Both the position numbers and the translations under genes were made by a program. The notes under the pieces are model-generated. The model was not told the origin of the DNA and did not search any database. It saw only the letters and a list, made by a program, of their open reading frames with translations. DNA of 64,000 nt from Lepidodermella squamata (taxonomy: Eukaryota; Gastrotricha). The stretch spans positions 1,054,001 to 1,118,000 of the forward strand of contig JBLDXI010000015.1 in assembly GCA_047495785.1 (NCBI GenBank). The letters run 5' to 3'. Shown piece after piece: positions 42,311 through 53,677 of the stretch. The first letter of the stretch is position 1. Every line of letters begins with the position of its first letter.

Positions 42311-43477
42311 ATGTGCGATGATTCTGAAAACATGCCTTTTTGGCTGTTGGTGACTTTTCCAATCAAAGCAGTTCTCCTGGTTCTATCATTAATCGCTAAT
42401 ATTTTCGCTGCTATTTGCCTCCTCCGAGTCCAAAACAACAAACCGGTAATTTGCTAATACATGACGCAACTTGCAATGTAATTTTCTCATTGACATAGAT
42501 CTACGTCATTTTGACCAGCTGTTCAATTACTAATCTCGCTGTTAGTGTTGCTCTGCTTTTGTCTTACCGATACTACTTTATTCAGCCCAATGTTAAAGTC
42601 GATTTCATCGTTATCCAGGTTTAAATATCATCAAAATCAGGGTATATAGTGTAATTACTCCTCTGTTGCAGATTCTACTATTCCTACTGAATGGCCATAT
42701 CCTCCTACTATGCCTAGATAGGATTATTCATAGCATCTCATCAGCTTTTTACGGAAATCCTATGACACTTCTGGCATCGGAATTTGTCATTCTGTCAAGC
42801 TGGGCTATTGTCGCATGGCTGGTCGCAGTTTTTATGACAGACGCAGATCACAGATATAGCGAAACTTTCGGATACGAATGTTGGGAATCTTACCTATATA
42901 GGTGCCTCAGAATCATCGCCCCAACCGTTCTCGCAATTTTCGTGCTAGCCGTCCTTATTTTGGCACTGAAAAATGATCGGCAACACAGGTTATTGAAAAT
43001 CAAATACTCAGAAATTCATATCGGTACTTGTTCCATTAAGATTCGATATGGAAGAGACGGTAGCTACAAATTCAGCTGTTGGAGCTGTTGGCTTGACTGG
43101 AGCTGTATCATATGGCAGCAGTTTGCCATTGGTGTTCTTTCTTGGCTGTTTCTACGCCCCGACAATGTGTATTGAACTCGGTTTCTCAATGCAAGTTTTT
43201 GTTTAGTCACCCTGGTATTTATCGAATTTTTTCTCCTTTTTCAAGATTCTTCGTAACAGTGGTATCATTTGACATTGGATCTATTGCTATTCCCATAATC
43301 TGGTGCTTACGTATAGAGGAAGTCAGAGAAGTGGCTGCGAGGCTAGCGGCATTTTGCCCGTTGCTTAGCAATTCATGCTGGGCGCTTGGTCATCGGAATC
43401 GAAATCGTATTCCGGATGCTTTGAATGCGAACCAGATTACTGAGGCTAAGGAAATCATATATGTGACTGAGCTTTAA
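42311..43477 (+). CDS. Divergent class A-like GPCR, array member A5 (short, keeps DR in TM3)
   Basis: Exons 42311-42445, 42499-42618, 42672-42988, 43041-43166 and 43246-43477 give 309 residues, with family intron phases 0,0,2,2. The ectodomain is almost absent (MCDDSENMPFW precedes TM1). TM3 ends CLDRIIHSI, the only member to keep the Arg of DRY. TM6 lacks CWxP and TM7 reads IAIPIIWCLR instead of NPIVY. Acceptors of the last two introns are AAG, not CAG, and the third donor is the weak GTTATT. The frame is intact, but these features suggest either a specialised receptor or early decay. I was guided by phase and by alignment to paralogs, so exon 4 is least certain. Confidence 0.65.
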
Positions 43478-43845
43478 TTTGGCAAAATATAGCAAGAAAA
43501 CGTCATGCATGGTTTTTGAATCTAATAAAATTAAGATTAGCGAAAAATAGTGCTTGCAATTATTGTATACGACGCGTTGATTGAAATTAGCAAATTTTAC
43601 GCTGACTCATCTGAGAATTTCTAGAATTTCTCTTTAGTATTGTATGAACATCTAATATTGACTCTGTTCTATTTTTAGTTAACAAACGCGCCGAAAATAG
43701 TCACACACTTGAGCTTTGATTGCTCTCAAGAGATCGCCTTGATGGCCTTGGATTTCGCATAAAATAAATCGATAAAAATACATTGATGTGATAAATTCTC
43801 TCCGCCTTAAATATAGCATCAATTGTTTCTCAATAAGAAAACACA

Positions 43846-44998
43846 ATGTCATCGACTTATTGTGACTACAAATTCGGAGATGAAGCAAAACTATGTCTTG
43901 CAAAGGCATCGATAATTGAAAGTTGGATTTTCAAGGCTTCCTTAATCATTCTTGTAAGCGCTGGCTTCTTCTTTAGTGGCTTCATCATCTCTTCGATTTT
44001 GAAAATTAAACGCCAATTGCCGGTAAGTCTTACAAGAGCTTATAACTAAATCTTCTAATTTCTCATTCCATCTTTAATTTAGCGGCATATTGTCCTAATC
44101 AACATGCTTCTCTCTGAAATGGCTCTCGCTCTCTCAAATTTCGAGCACCAGCTCCGGAGTTCCAGTCTTGTCTTCCGAAAAATCGACGCAGTTTCACATC
44201 TTGTTTCTTCATTTTTCACGTTCACCTCAATGCTAAACTTAGCCCTGCTTGCCCTTGATTGCCTGATTGCAACAACTCGGCCGGTCAACTACAAAAAACC
44301 AGCCTGTCTGTGGGCAATGAGGACGCTCATTATCGCATCATGGATTATCGCTCTGCCGTTAACTTGCGCATCATTTCTGGCTAAATCTTCCGATCGCGAC
44401 TCGGAATATCGAGCGGTTTTCATTGGCGTTATGGCTACCGTCGATTTCCTTGCCTTTTGTCAACTCATCTACACGTATTTCGCGATTGGAAAAATCTACC
44501 AAGTTGAATTCTGGTCGCTGTTGGATAAGGAAGAACTTAATAAGGCTAGGTAATGGAACCAATAGATACACTGGTTATCCATCCTTTCTGTTGCTAATGA
44601 TTAGGATGAATCAATTGAAGCTGCTGAAAACAGTAATAATTCTCGCCATGACTACGACACTATGTTCAATTGTGAAGTTTTTCGGCGATGATTTCGCAAT
44701 TATTACCAGCAAAAGCTACATAAGAGACTTTTTGTAAGAGATTCAATTTTTTTATGCCTCCTATTCATGCTGTTTACATTTTCAAAGGGTTGCGATAAGC
44801 ATGGTTTCTTTGAACTTCAACGCAGTCATCGATCCAATTATTTGCGGATTTCGGTATGAAGACATCAAAAAGCAAGTCGGAATCTCTACCACTCGAAATA
44901 AATACTTGGCTATGATCAAGAAACTGTTCACCCCTATGGATAAGGCATCTGCAGCGAGAATCGAAGCAGTTAACGAAATTCATTCGCCCACATTGTAG
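43846..44998 (+). CDS. Divergent class A-like GPCR, array member A6
   Basis: Exons 43846-44022, 44083-44549, 44605-44733 and 44788-44998 give 327 residues. The second and third exons of other members are fused here. The ectodomain is short with two Cys (TYC, KLC). After TM1 the family phrase RHIVLINM follows the phase-0 intron. TM3 ends ALDCLIATTR; TM6 is weak (TTTLCSIVKFF) and TM7 reads NAVIDPIICGFR, so NPxxY is degenerate. It pairs with A5 as the short-ectodomain subgroup. Open frame and consistent splice phases support a gene; the ligand is unknown. Confidence 0.75.
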
Positions 44999-45646
44999 AA
45001 TGAAATAAAATAACATAATTTCTATGCATTCATGTTCAAAATCAATACTTTGGTCCATCACAAATTGATATGAGTAAATATTTGGAAATCGTGGTTCCAT
45101 TCCATTCAGAAAGTCTAGGAATTGTTTGCTATGTAATGCGGCTATACTTCCCCACTAAGCTGAACGCACTTGCTGTCTTTTTCGTCGAAAAATTGCTATT
45201 GCGAGCCCGAAAAATACAACTTGGATGTATTCCAGATGATCATGCCACGATGAGCTGAATCGCCAGTTATGATTCTATATATTAGTATACTCTCACCTAA
45301 CACCAACATTTCGAGCCGGCACCTGGCCCCGATTTTGATAATAAGACAAGTATATATTTATATGTAAGCGTAAAAAACAAACGCCGCAATGTATCATAAT
45401 AAATCGCACGCATGCGTCATAATAATAATCGCAGATCACGAGGCGCGTTTTCTTTTGGTAGGCGAAGCGTGCTGCTGTTTAGTGCTCGCGCGCGCAGGGA
45501 TCAATTTACAACATCAGCCCTCCGTCAGTCACTTTTGCGAGAAAACAATATATTCACTCAATCGAAAAACCGACTACTCCCTATCGGGTTGTAATTTAGT
45601 GTACCCTGAATTGCCGCGACTCTTATAGTAATATGAAGCAAAAATA
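44999..45646. other. Intergenic between A6 and A7
   Basis: No gene recognised. Two overlapping plus-strand ORFs at 45389-45628 have no motif or splice support. An AATAAA lies at 45004 shortly after the A6 stop. Confidence 0.4.
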
Positions 45647-47577
45647 ATGGCACTTTCTCGAAATTCAAGCGAAGAAATGCCCTGTAGCTCGCCATGGAAT
45701 CAATCGGCAATCGCTGCGGAAATTTCGAAGAATTGGACGGCCTTTCTCGCTGATAACGCAATATCACCTAACGACGTGCCAGGAGTTTGTTCGGATTTCG
45801 TGGAAAATTGCCAGTTTGACGACGCAAGAATTTGCACGCTAGAAGAACTGCAGAGATGGCACGTTTTCATCATATATCTTGGAATAGCTATCCTACTCGT
45901 TCTTCTCGGACTTGTGCTCAACGTTCTTTCAGCTTTACTCGCTTCCCGGGTTCGACATTTTTTCCCAGTCAGTTTACAATAAATTTTCTAACCAATTCAT
46001 GAAAATTTTCCATTTTAATTCAGCGCCATGTACTTTTGATAAATATGTCTGTTTCCGACTGGGCCTTGAGCCTAATGACTCTAGCTAAGCGAACCGCTGA
46101 CTTTCTACCAGATGGAAGAGCTAAAACTGCGATTCTGCTCTACGGTAATATTCTGTGGCAGGTTAGTCCAAAATCCAGTAGAAGATTGTTATCTCAGTAA
46201 TTCTTACTTCCAGTCTCTTTGGCTGGTATCTGCTTTCAACATTCTCCTGTTAGCTATCGATTGCTTCGTAGCTACTCGATTTGTCTTCATTTATGACAAG
46301 TCTATTGCGAGGATCGTGGCGAGATCAATTGTTCTATGGCTGTGGCTGTCGGCCTTCACGACGAGCTCCTTATTGGCTGTTTTTGAGATGTCCTACTCCC
46401 AAACTGTGCTGTTCGCTATAGCCGGAATTATGCTCGTCATTCTGGTGTCTCTTATCGCTCAATCTCTGTATGCATTCGTTTTAACGGAAAGGATCAGGTA
46501 AGCGCAATAATACCCTGTCCTAATTGGGACCGTCTTGCAGCCCTCTTATGCTATCGTATTCAAAAAGTTTTGAACATTTAAAATCAAAAGTCAGCTAGTG
46601 GGATGAGTTTTGGGCTAACGATTGGCGCTCTCAAAAAAATCGAGAGGATTTTTATTTAGATTCTATTGTCAACTGAGTAGGGTGTCCAAAATCGGAAAAA
46701 TGAATTGCTGACCATGGGTGCGTTTCTAAACTCGTGTTTCTGATTTTTTGTTTTATAAAATCGAAAAAAACATGACATTTCTTTAAAGCCGGTGTGTTTT
46801 ACACATGTTAAGAGGCACGCGAGTTTATTTTGCTTGAAAACAACAAGAATAAAATTCAACAGAAGAAAGAAACGCACCCCATAATCATAATTGCTTGATT
46901 CCAGGCAAGAACGGCTATCGGTTCGGCAGGATAATCGGAGTCGCGATAGCGCTAGGTGAGTGATTTTTTATACCCATTGACATTGACATTAACACTTCGT
47001 TTTCTTTATAGGAAAAGTCGGCACAAATCACTATCCACAATCGCTATTCTTCTCGTCACGACCGTTATGTGTTGGACCCCTCTAACGCTTTACTTCATAG
47101 TCACCGAGGCAACAAACTGGTATGCTGGTGTTGTATCCGAATGGCTGTAAGTTCCCTAGCATCGTTATTCTGTTATACTGTTAATTCAGCAAAATTCTTT
47201 TTAGACTGGTATTGTGCCTATGCTGCTTCCACATGAATGCGATCATCAATCCTATAGTCTATGCCCTTCGATTCGGCGACGTTCGAGCAGCACTACGGCG
47301 GCAGCTTATCAGAAACCGTTGTCTGAAGCCTCTCGGACGGATGTTGCCGCAAAGTGTCTACGCTGGTGGCAATCTAGTCGGCCTTTTGCAGCGGAGCGAA
47401 GGCCGAAATTCGACAATAGGCCCGGCTGCTACTGGTTTACACCCTGGCCTGCTAGGAATCGATATGGCTATGAAAGCGGCTCAAGCTAGTGCTGATCGGT
47501 TCTATGAAAGGGGCCGTGATGAGACTGATAAGGAAGTCAAAGAACGCGAGGCTAAAAGAGACTCGCACTTGATGTAA
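45647..47577 (+). CDS. Class A-like GPCR, array member A7
   Basis: Six exons (45647-45967, 46024-46161, 46214-46497, 46905-46955, 47012-47146, 47205-47577) give 433 residues with phases 0,0,2,2,2. The ectodomain has sequons (NSS, NQS, NWT) and Cys at PCS, GVC, ENC, RIC. TM2 region reads RHVLLINMSVSDWALSL; the TM3 end is AIDCFVATRF; TM6 has CWTPLTL; TM7 NAIINPIVY. The cytosolic tail is about 100 residues and charged (KEVKEREAKRD near the end). TM4-TM5 closely resembles A4 (SYSQTVLFAIAG against SYSPNVVYSIAG), so A4 and A7 are sister genes lying on either side of the GTPase locus. AATAAA near 47620. Confidence 0.85.
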
Positions 47578-48431
47578 GGCATGCTGTGATTAGGTATTTA
47601 GATAAATTACCGAAACAAATAAAGTATGGCCGTTTTTGATAGCAGACAACTATTATGCTATCAACAATTATACACTGTTTTTGATGGCCTCGAAGCGGAA
47701 TCCTCAACTATAATCCTAATCCTATTACTAACTGTAAGCTCATTCGAACCTCCACATGCGCAGACACTCGATCTCTCACTGATGTAAAGGGGAGGACGAA
47801 CAATCAAACAATCACTTTTCGCATATTTTTCGAATTTTAGGTCATTGACATCCTTCTCATTATTACATGAAGCTGTCCGTATGGAACTACCCTTGCGATC
47901 ACGGATGCAAATGATTCATCATCACTAAGGCAACATAACTTCTAACATGGAGCGGAACATTTTGTGATGATAATAATAATAGCTATCGATGCGCAGCCGA
48001 TTGTGGGCAGTTACGAAAAGATGCAGAAAGAACCATCGTTGTAATCGGATAGCAAGTCGGCTTATTATACATGTGCGCTTACAGACGAGAGGGAAAATAA
48101 AAATAATCTTACGCAGAGACAATAATTATTTCTCCGCAACGTAACGGCTACGAACGTCGGTTTTATTTATCGGCATCATTATGCATTGTGGGTTAATCGC
48201 GTATAACTGAGCGGAAACAGAAAAATGAGCATCGATACTCATTGTTGCCAGCCAAAGAGTCAGATGCCTATTATTATACCACAGAAAGATATAAAATACC
48301 TGCTATCAGGATCGGAAATACAGGACTTCATTGTACTTACCAATCCTATCAAATCAAAGTGATATTTTGGTTTGGGACTTGTTTTGAAGTATTGAACTGT
48401 TATGAATTGTTTTAGAAATTAATAATTGCTG
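47578..48431. other. Intergenic between A7 and A8
   Basis: Nothing recognised. AT-rich with one ATAATAATAAT tract near 47968. Confidence 0.4.
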
Positions 48432-49846
48432 ATGGAAGATTTTTACGAGTCTTGCGGCATCAATTCGACCGATCCCCCGCAAGACTATCAAAACTGGACG
48501 CGGTATCTCGACTCGAGAGGGATAACGCTCAACGATTTGCCTCCAATTTGTCACAAGGAGGCCTTAAGTTGTTCATTCAGGTCGGCTCGAGAATGCTCAG
48601 CTGCTTTAGCAGCCCCTTGGAATATTTTCCAGGTTTACTTCCCACTAGGAGTCATCCTAGCCATACTAGGTCTGATACTCAATTCATGCGCTATTTTTCT
48701 CATCAACGGAATCGAAGATTTTCTACCTGTAAGTTGGCTAAAAAATTCGTAAATTCTCTGAAACTTTTCAATCTACGATAGAGACATGCTGTGATGATGA
48801 GTATGACGATTTCAGATCCGATTCTCAGCCTAGTCACCGCAATAATGCGATGGCCGCCCTTTTTACCATTCGGCATGCTTCGAAGCGTCGTCGAAGACGT
48901 TGGTTACGTTATTCTGCTAGCCACTTGGCTGATTTCAGCTCTCAGCCTGCTCTTACTTGCCATCGACTGCTTTTGCGCAACTCGTTTCGTCTTTCAATAC
49001 GAGCGATCCTCGACGCTGCTCGCCTTCAGACTGACCCTTTTGGGTTTATGGATCGTCTCGCCGACCTTCTCAGCATTACTCGTAATTTTTGGCATGAAAA
49101 AGTCGAAAGTGCTGTACTACTGCTTGATTGGCCTATTGGGCGCGATTCTTGTGGCACTGGGTGCTTTTTCACTGGATGTTTAATGCTAACTGAAAGAGTC
49201 AGGTATTTCTTGAACCATAAGAAGAATTCTTACTAGCTTACAAAAAACCGTTTAGAAATATCAAAACCCGTTTGGCGACAAGAGGGGAGAAAGCGAGAGA
49301 AAACGAGAGGTAAGCATTTAAGGTGGATTGTCTGATTGGTGATTTGTTCTCGTTTTTAGAAAGAGTCGTATGAAAACCTTGGCCACAATCGCCATCTTAG
49401 TTGGAAGTTCCTACTTCTGCTGGATGCCGGACATCGATTTCTTCATTTTGATGGAGTTGAAGCTTATCAAATCAGAATACACTATTTTCATTTTGTAAGT
49501 TGTATCACCGAAGATTAATTACTAGATTTTATTCGACATTTTTCCTAGAATCATAGTTTGCGTTATTTGTTTTCAAATGAATGCAATCATCAATCCCATC
49601 ATTTTCACGCTTCGTTTCAACGACGTCCGAAACCAGCTGAGGCGAGGAGCGTCGAAAATTCGTTGCTTGCAGCCGCTAATCAGGTCAAATGTCGAGGACA
49701 GTCAATCTCACAGATACAAAGATTCAGCCATCACTCGGACAGGGTCCAATATCACGCAAAAACAGTTCTCTAGAACCGATGAATCATCGGCAGATTTAAA
49801 CAATCAAAACTTGTTAATCACAATCCAAGAGTACGAGTTACAATAA
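48432..49846 (+). pseudogene. Class A-like GPCR, array member A8, with a one-base frameshift
   Basis: Exons 48432-48728, 48782-49202, 49256-49309, 49360-49494 and 49549-49846 follow the family, with the TM2 and TM3 exons fused as in A6. Ectodomain Cys: ESC, PIC, LSC, REC. TM3 ends AIDCFCATRF, TM6 has SSYFCWMPDID, TM7 NAIINPIIF. At 49179-49186 the frame meets TAA right after SLDV; the family sequence (LTERVR) continues in the next frame and exon 2 is one base short of the family phase. All downstream exons are open, so the loss is recent, or is a sequencing error. If real, the product would end after TM5. Confidence 0.75.
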
Positions 49847-49871
49847 AATCGATTTTTCTGTAATGAGTGGC

Positions 49872-52226
49872 TCAAATCTCTGACTCAACGAGAACACCTC
49901 GATTTAGACATTTCAACCAGTCTTTTTTAACTCGACTGCCGTAGACAATACCTAGGGTAGAGACGGACTCGATTAACAGCAGGAAAGCCGCAGAGATTTG
50001 CTGGACAACTGGCGATTGATTAATCGAAATTGCAGCACAAGATAGTAGGAGAAGCATCAGCGAATTACCAGATGCTACGGAGTAAAGCCGCAATTCAGGC
50101 ATAGCTGGGAACCTATGCCTCAGTTCAAATGAGAGAAAGCTGGCTCCAAAAAGGATCAGAACGTTGATCAAAGCTAATCCGAGCATCCAGAGAGAGGAAT
50201 TCGCCGAGTAGCAGATTTCATTCAGCACAATGTAGAAGGTGTCTTTATCCGCGTCATAAATCGGCACAGCTGTCCTTTGTGATGTGTCATTCAGATAGGG
50301 ATCTTTGATAAACCAAGCGAGGAGGAGAACTCCTGTGACGAGTGCTGCAATTGCCGAAATCGAGAGTTCAGTGCGCTGAGGAGTCCACCTTGACCTTTTC
50401 TGTGTTGGCGCAGTTGAAAACTTAGCACTTTGAGTCCGTTTCCTGTTGCGCCTATTTCCTGAAACATTTGTTGAGGGGATAGTGCCAAAGAGTTGATTCG
50501 ATGTTACAGCGCTAACCCAAGATCCGTTTAGTAGTTTCGCCAGTAGACTTCCGTTGATCAGTGCAAGTCCTACTGAAGAAAGGATAGGCCCAGTTTCACA
50601 TGACATGATGAATCCAGCAGTTGCATAAATAATTGAAGCAGTGTTTAGTAGCAAACACCCCACGTAAATAGCCGGCGTGTCGATTTTCTCAACTTTGACG
50701 CCGCTCCAAATCGTTGGCCCCAAGCCAAAGAGTTGGAGAACGATCATGCAACAGGAAATGACTAAAACAGCCACAGTAACGCCGAAAGGTAGTTTCTCAT
50801 ACCTGGTTTCGAATTTCCAGGTATCGGGCGGGGGTTTGTTATTCGGGGTATTCCAATTTGGTTGCTTGATTTGACGCAATTCGTAGTGTGTGACGTCATT
50901 GATATTACCGCCGTTCCTGAGGGTCACTTCGTAGTTGATGGTGAATTTCGTAATTGGGTTCCATGTTGCAACAACTTGTGCTTCTCCGTCTAATTCACCT
51001 CGTTTTGAATATCGAATCCTGCCAATCCTCAGTCCATTGTAATCGATTTTGTAAGCACTTTCATTCGCGACTTTCATGATGAGTTGTGAGGTGTCTTCAG
51101 AATAGTCACTCAAAGACATTGAGTATTGCTGATTCAGGACTGCTTCGGTACTGTTCAGGATCATCACAGCTTGGATAGCGGCGTCGTGGCAAATGTGCCT
51201 CTTCTCATAATCTGGCGTTCTCGACTTACCAGTGAAATCGTCTAGAATCCTGTCAAACTCAGTCAGATCGTAGCCTAAACTTGTAGGGCCGTTGTTTCTC
51301 TCGGTGAATGTTACAGTCCCTAACCAGTAGGAGATCTTCATTTGTTCAATGAGCATGTCACGAGTACAGCCGGGGCTTTGGCTGGGGTTGATCATAAATG
51401 GCTGGTTCACAGGGTCAGTGAATGCCAACGTTTGACCCATAATGACGTATTTCGAACCTGTAATCCCGAACTTGAATGATTGACACATAAACCTCAACAT
51501 TGGCACCTGTTCTCCGAATTCAAGGATGATAATTCTCACGTCGCTATCTTTCAGAGACTGCATGATGGTGTCATCAAAATCCAAAGCGATGTTGAACCAT
51601 GCAATATTGATTCCAGCACGGATTGCTGCGTCGTAGAAAATCTGGCCAACCTGTGTGTTGTAGAGATTACCCCCATTGATAAGCATGCCGATCTTCTGCC
51701 AGGAACCGACTTCTTTCAAAAACTTGAGACGAGGATAGGTTACCAGTTCACCGGGAAGTCTGATTCGATACAGATTAGGGTACATTTCCCGATTAGCGGT
51801 GAAAGCTGGTGATAGACACGGCATACCGATTGCGATGAAATCGAGAAATTTTCCTAGCTGAGCGATGCGGCTACAGCCGAGCGTGAATGTTGATCCTACG
51901 ACAACTGGGGAAGGTCTTACCGAAGATCCATTACCGATTGCTTCATTCCATTTGCGACGGTATTCTATCACTCTTATTGGGATCAGCATACTGCCAGCAG
52001 CTTCATTTTGAAAGTCGAGTTCAATGCTATGGTTCGGCAGTATATTTTGATTTTGGTTGGTAATATTGACCACGATTCGCATTACATCACGGCACAGTAT
52101 GCTGTCTCGAGGCTCCGTGCCCGTAAAAGGTAGCAATACAAGCATTGAAATCTTCCTGGCTTTGCTCAAGGCGAGAATTGCAGCAGGCTCGATTAAAAAA
52201 AGGCAGAATATAGCGCGTAATAACAT
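49872..52226 (-). CDS. GABA-B-like class C GPCR, member C2, intronless
   Basis: 784 residues in one exon. Signal peptide about 1-20. Ligand-binding (ANF/PBP1-type) domain about 25-440 with PVVVGSTFTLGCSR, MYPNLYRIRLP and WQKIGMLING. Seven membrane segments lie between about 480 and 770; a basic loop before TM4 contains RRNRKRTQSAKF. There is no Cys-rich domain, so it is GABA-B-like. It aligns with C1 over its length (for example ILPNHSIELDF against LLPDYHLELDI) but is clearly diverged. Its stop lies 25 bases from the A8 stop, a tail-to-tail arrangement mirrored by C1 and the A4-type tail, and the two transcripts may overlap at their 3' ends. Confidence 0.85.
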   Translation of the reverse strand: MLLRAIFCLFLIEPAAILALSKARKISMLVLLPFTGTEPRDSILCRDVMRIVVNITNQNQNILPNHSIELDFQNEAAGSMLIPIRVIEYRRKWNEAIGNGSSVRPSPVVVGSTFTLGCSRIAQLGKFLDFIAIGMPCLSPAFTANREMYPNLYRIRLPGELVTYPRLKFLKEVGSWQKIGMLINGGNLYNTQVGQIFYDAAIRAGINIAWFNIALDFDDTIMQSLKDSDVRIIILEFGEQVPMLRFMCQSFKFGITGSKYVIMGQTLAFTDPVNQPFMINPSQSPGCTRDMLIEQMKISYWLGTVTFTERNNGPTSLGYDLTEFDRILDDFTGKSRTPDYEKRHICHDAAIQAVMILNSTEAVLNQQYSMSLSDYSEDTSQLIMKVANESAYKIDYNGLRIGRIRYSKRGELDGEAQVVATWNPITKFTINYEVTLRNGGNINDVTHYELRQIKQPNWNTPNNKPPPDTWKFETRYEKLPFGVTVAVLVISCCMIVLQLFGLGPTIWSGVKVEKIDTPAIYVGCLLLNTASIIYATAGFIMSCETGPILSSVGLALINGSLLAKLLNGSWVSAVTSNQLFGTIPSTNVSGNRRNRKRTQSAKFSTAPTQKRSRWTPQRTELSISAIAALVTGVLLLAWFIKDPYLNDTSQRTAVPIYDADKDTFYIVLNEICYSANSSLWMLGLALINVLILFGASFLSFELRHRFPAMPELRLYSVASGNSLMLLLLSCAAISINQSPVVQQISAAFLLLIESVSTLGIVYGSRVKKDWLKCLNRGVLVESEI

Positions 52227-53677
52227 TTAAAGTAGTTGATCGGTTCAAAAACGCAGGACTAATTCAAAGAATTGCCCTGAACAAACTGTTTTTCGTGGAA
52301 GCTACGCTTGCTACTTGCGCACTTCCCTTGATTTAAGGAATTTATTTTTAACGGGTTATTATCTCGGAATTCGAGGCAAAAGTGCATTAAGGTGTCGTTT
52401 TCAGTAGGCGATATGCAATTGTTCACGGAAACAACTAGGCAAAATGAGTTATGCGTGGTGAACATGGAACTCGCACGAACCTTGCTACGGAAAAGGAAAG
52501 CGCGCCACTAGCTCGTGCAATCCTTTAGTTTCAAATTTCTGAATGGTCATGAATGTCGGAAAACAGATTTAACAACTGACAAGTGGCCGCCTATACGTGC
52601 GCGACTAGCATCAAATGAGATCGTCCAAAGGGAATAAAATGTTGTTTATGGTTTGTCTTGAACCACCTGAACTCTCTAACGCAATGAAATCCGCTTGTGA
52701 CTTGTGACTCATCTCACCATTCTGCGACATTGCTTCCGCTGTTTTGTACGCTGTCAGCTAAGCGCTAGGCTTTATTTTCCGTTCTACGTCGACAGTGAAA
52801 ATATGATGGTAACTGTAGACTGTAGAAGCGAAAAACGCCTTCGGCCGGAAAACGGAACTTCGCCCTGTTCAACTTTTGAGGGATCAGCTTGCAACAATCA
52901 TCACCTTGAGCATCGCTTGGCTTCATTTCTTGATTTCAACGTGTAACAAATAAAGTCAACCATTAGGAAATGTCGAACATATTAAAACGGTACATGATCC
53001 AAGGCAGCTTCAGGATCCTAGATCGCACCACCTTGCTCAAATGATTTAGCAACAACAGAGAAGTTCAGGTTGCTTCAGGGGCAGCTGCCGGAATTCCATG
53101 ATCCTCCTGGAGATTGAGCAAGTAAAAAGATTGATAAGAATAGGTGTTGAAGAGCATACAGCATACATCTTGTTGAGGTTCAAGCTGTGATATTTTTTCG
53201 CTTTGAGCATTTAGTTAATTGTATCACTTGGGCCTAACCTAGCTCCCTTTAATTCGGTACAACTGTGGTGGTGCCCTTTTCTTATGCCAGCTCGAGTGAC
53301 CATGAGCAGTGGAGCGATTAGCCGAAGGCCGACCGCCTGGATCTGTAAATCCGGTAAAACCGGTTTTTCTCATCACTGTACAGTCGAGTACGGCTGGCTG
53401 ACTGTATTGTTCCATGATTCTTAAACTTACAGTATCGTTGTACTGTCGGACTTTTTCCGATGAGCGAGTTCTTCCGCGATGTGAACGTTATGATAATGCA
53501 GTGAAACCGGCCCTGTTCTCATTCCTGGTAGTAAGAGTACGTGGTACGTGGGGAGGCAGCTGGAGACCCCACGTAAGAATTTGGCTTTAAAACAGGCGAA
53601 ATTCAGAGCTGAAATCACAACTATCCACCAGCAGACAGGTTCCCTCCGGATTCGCGGTTTCGAGCTACAACAGAAAT

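Noticed and set aside
52704-52946. Small Cys-containing secreted protein
   Set aside because: Lacks a signal peptide, splice support and a recognisable Cys pattern.
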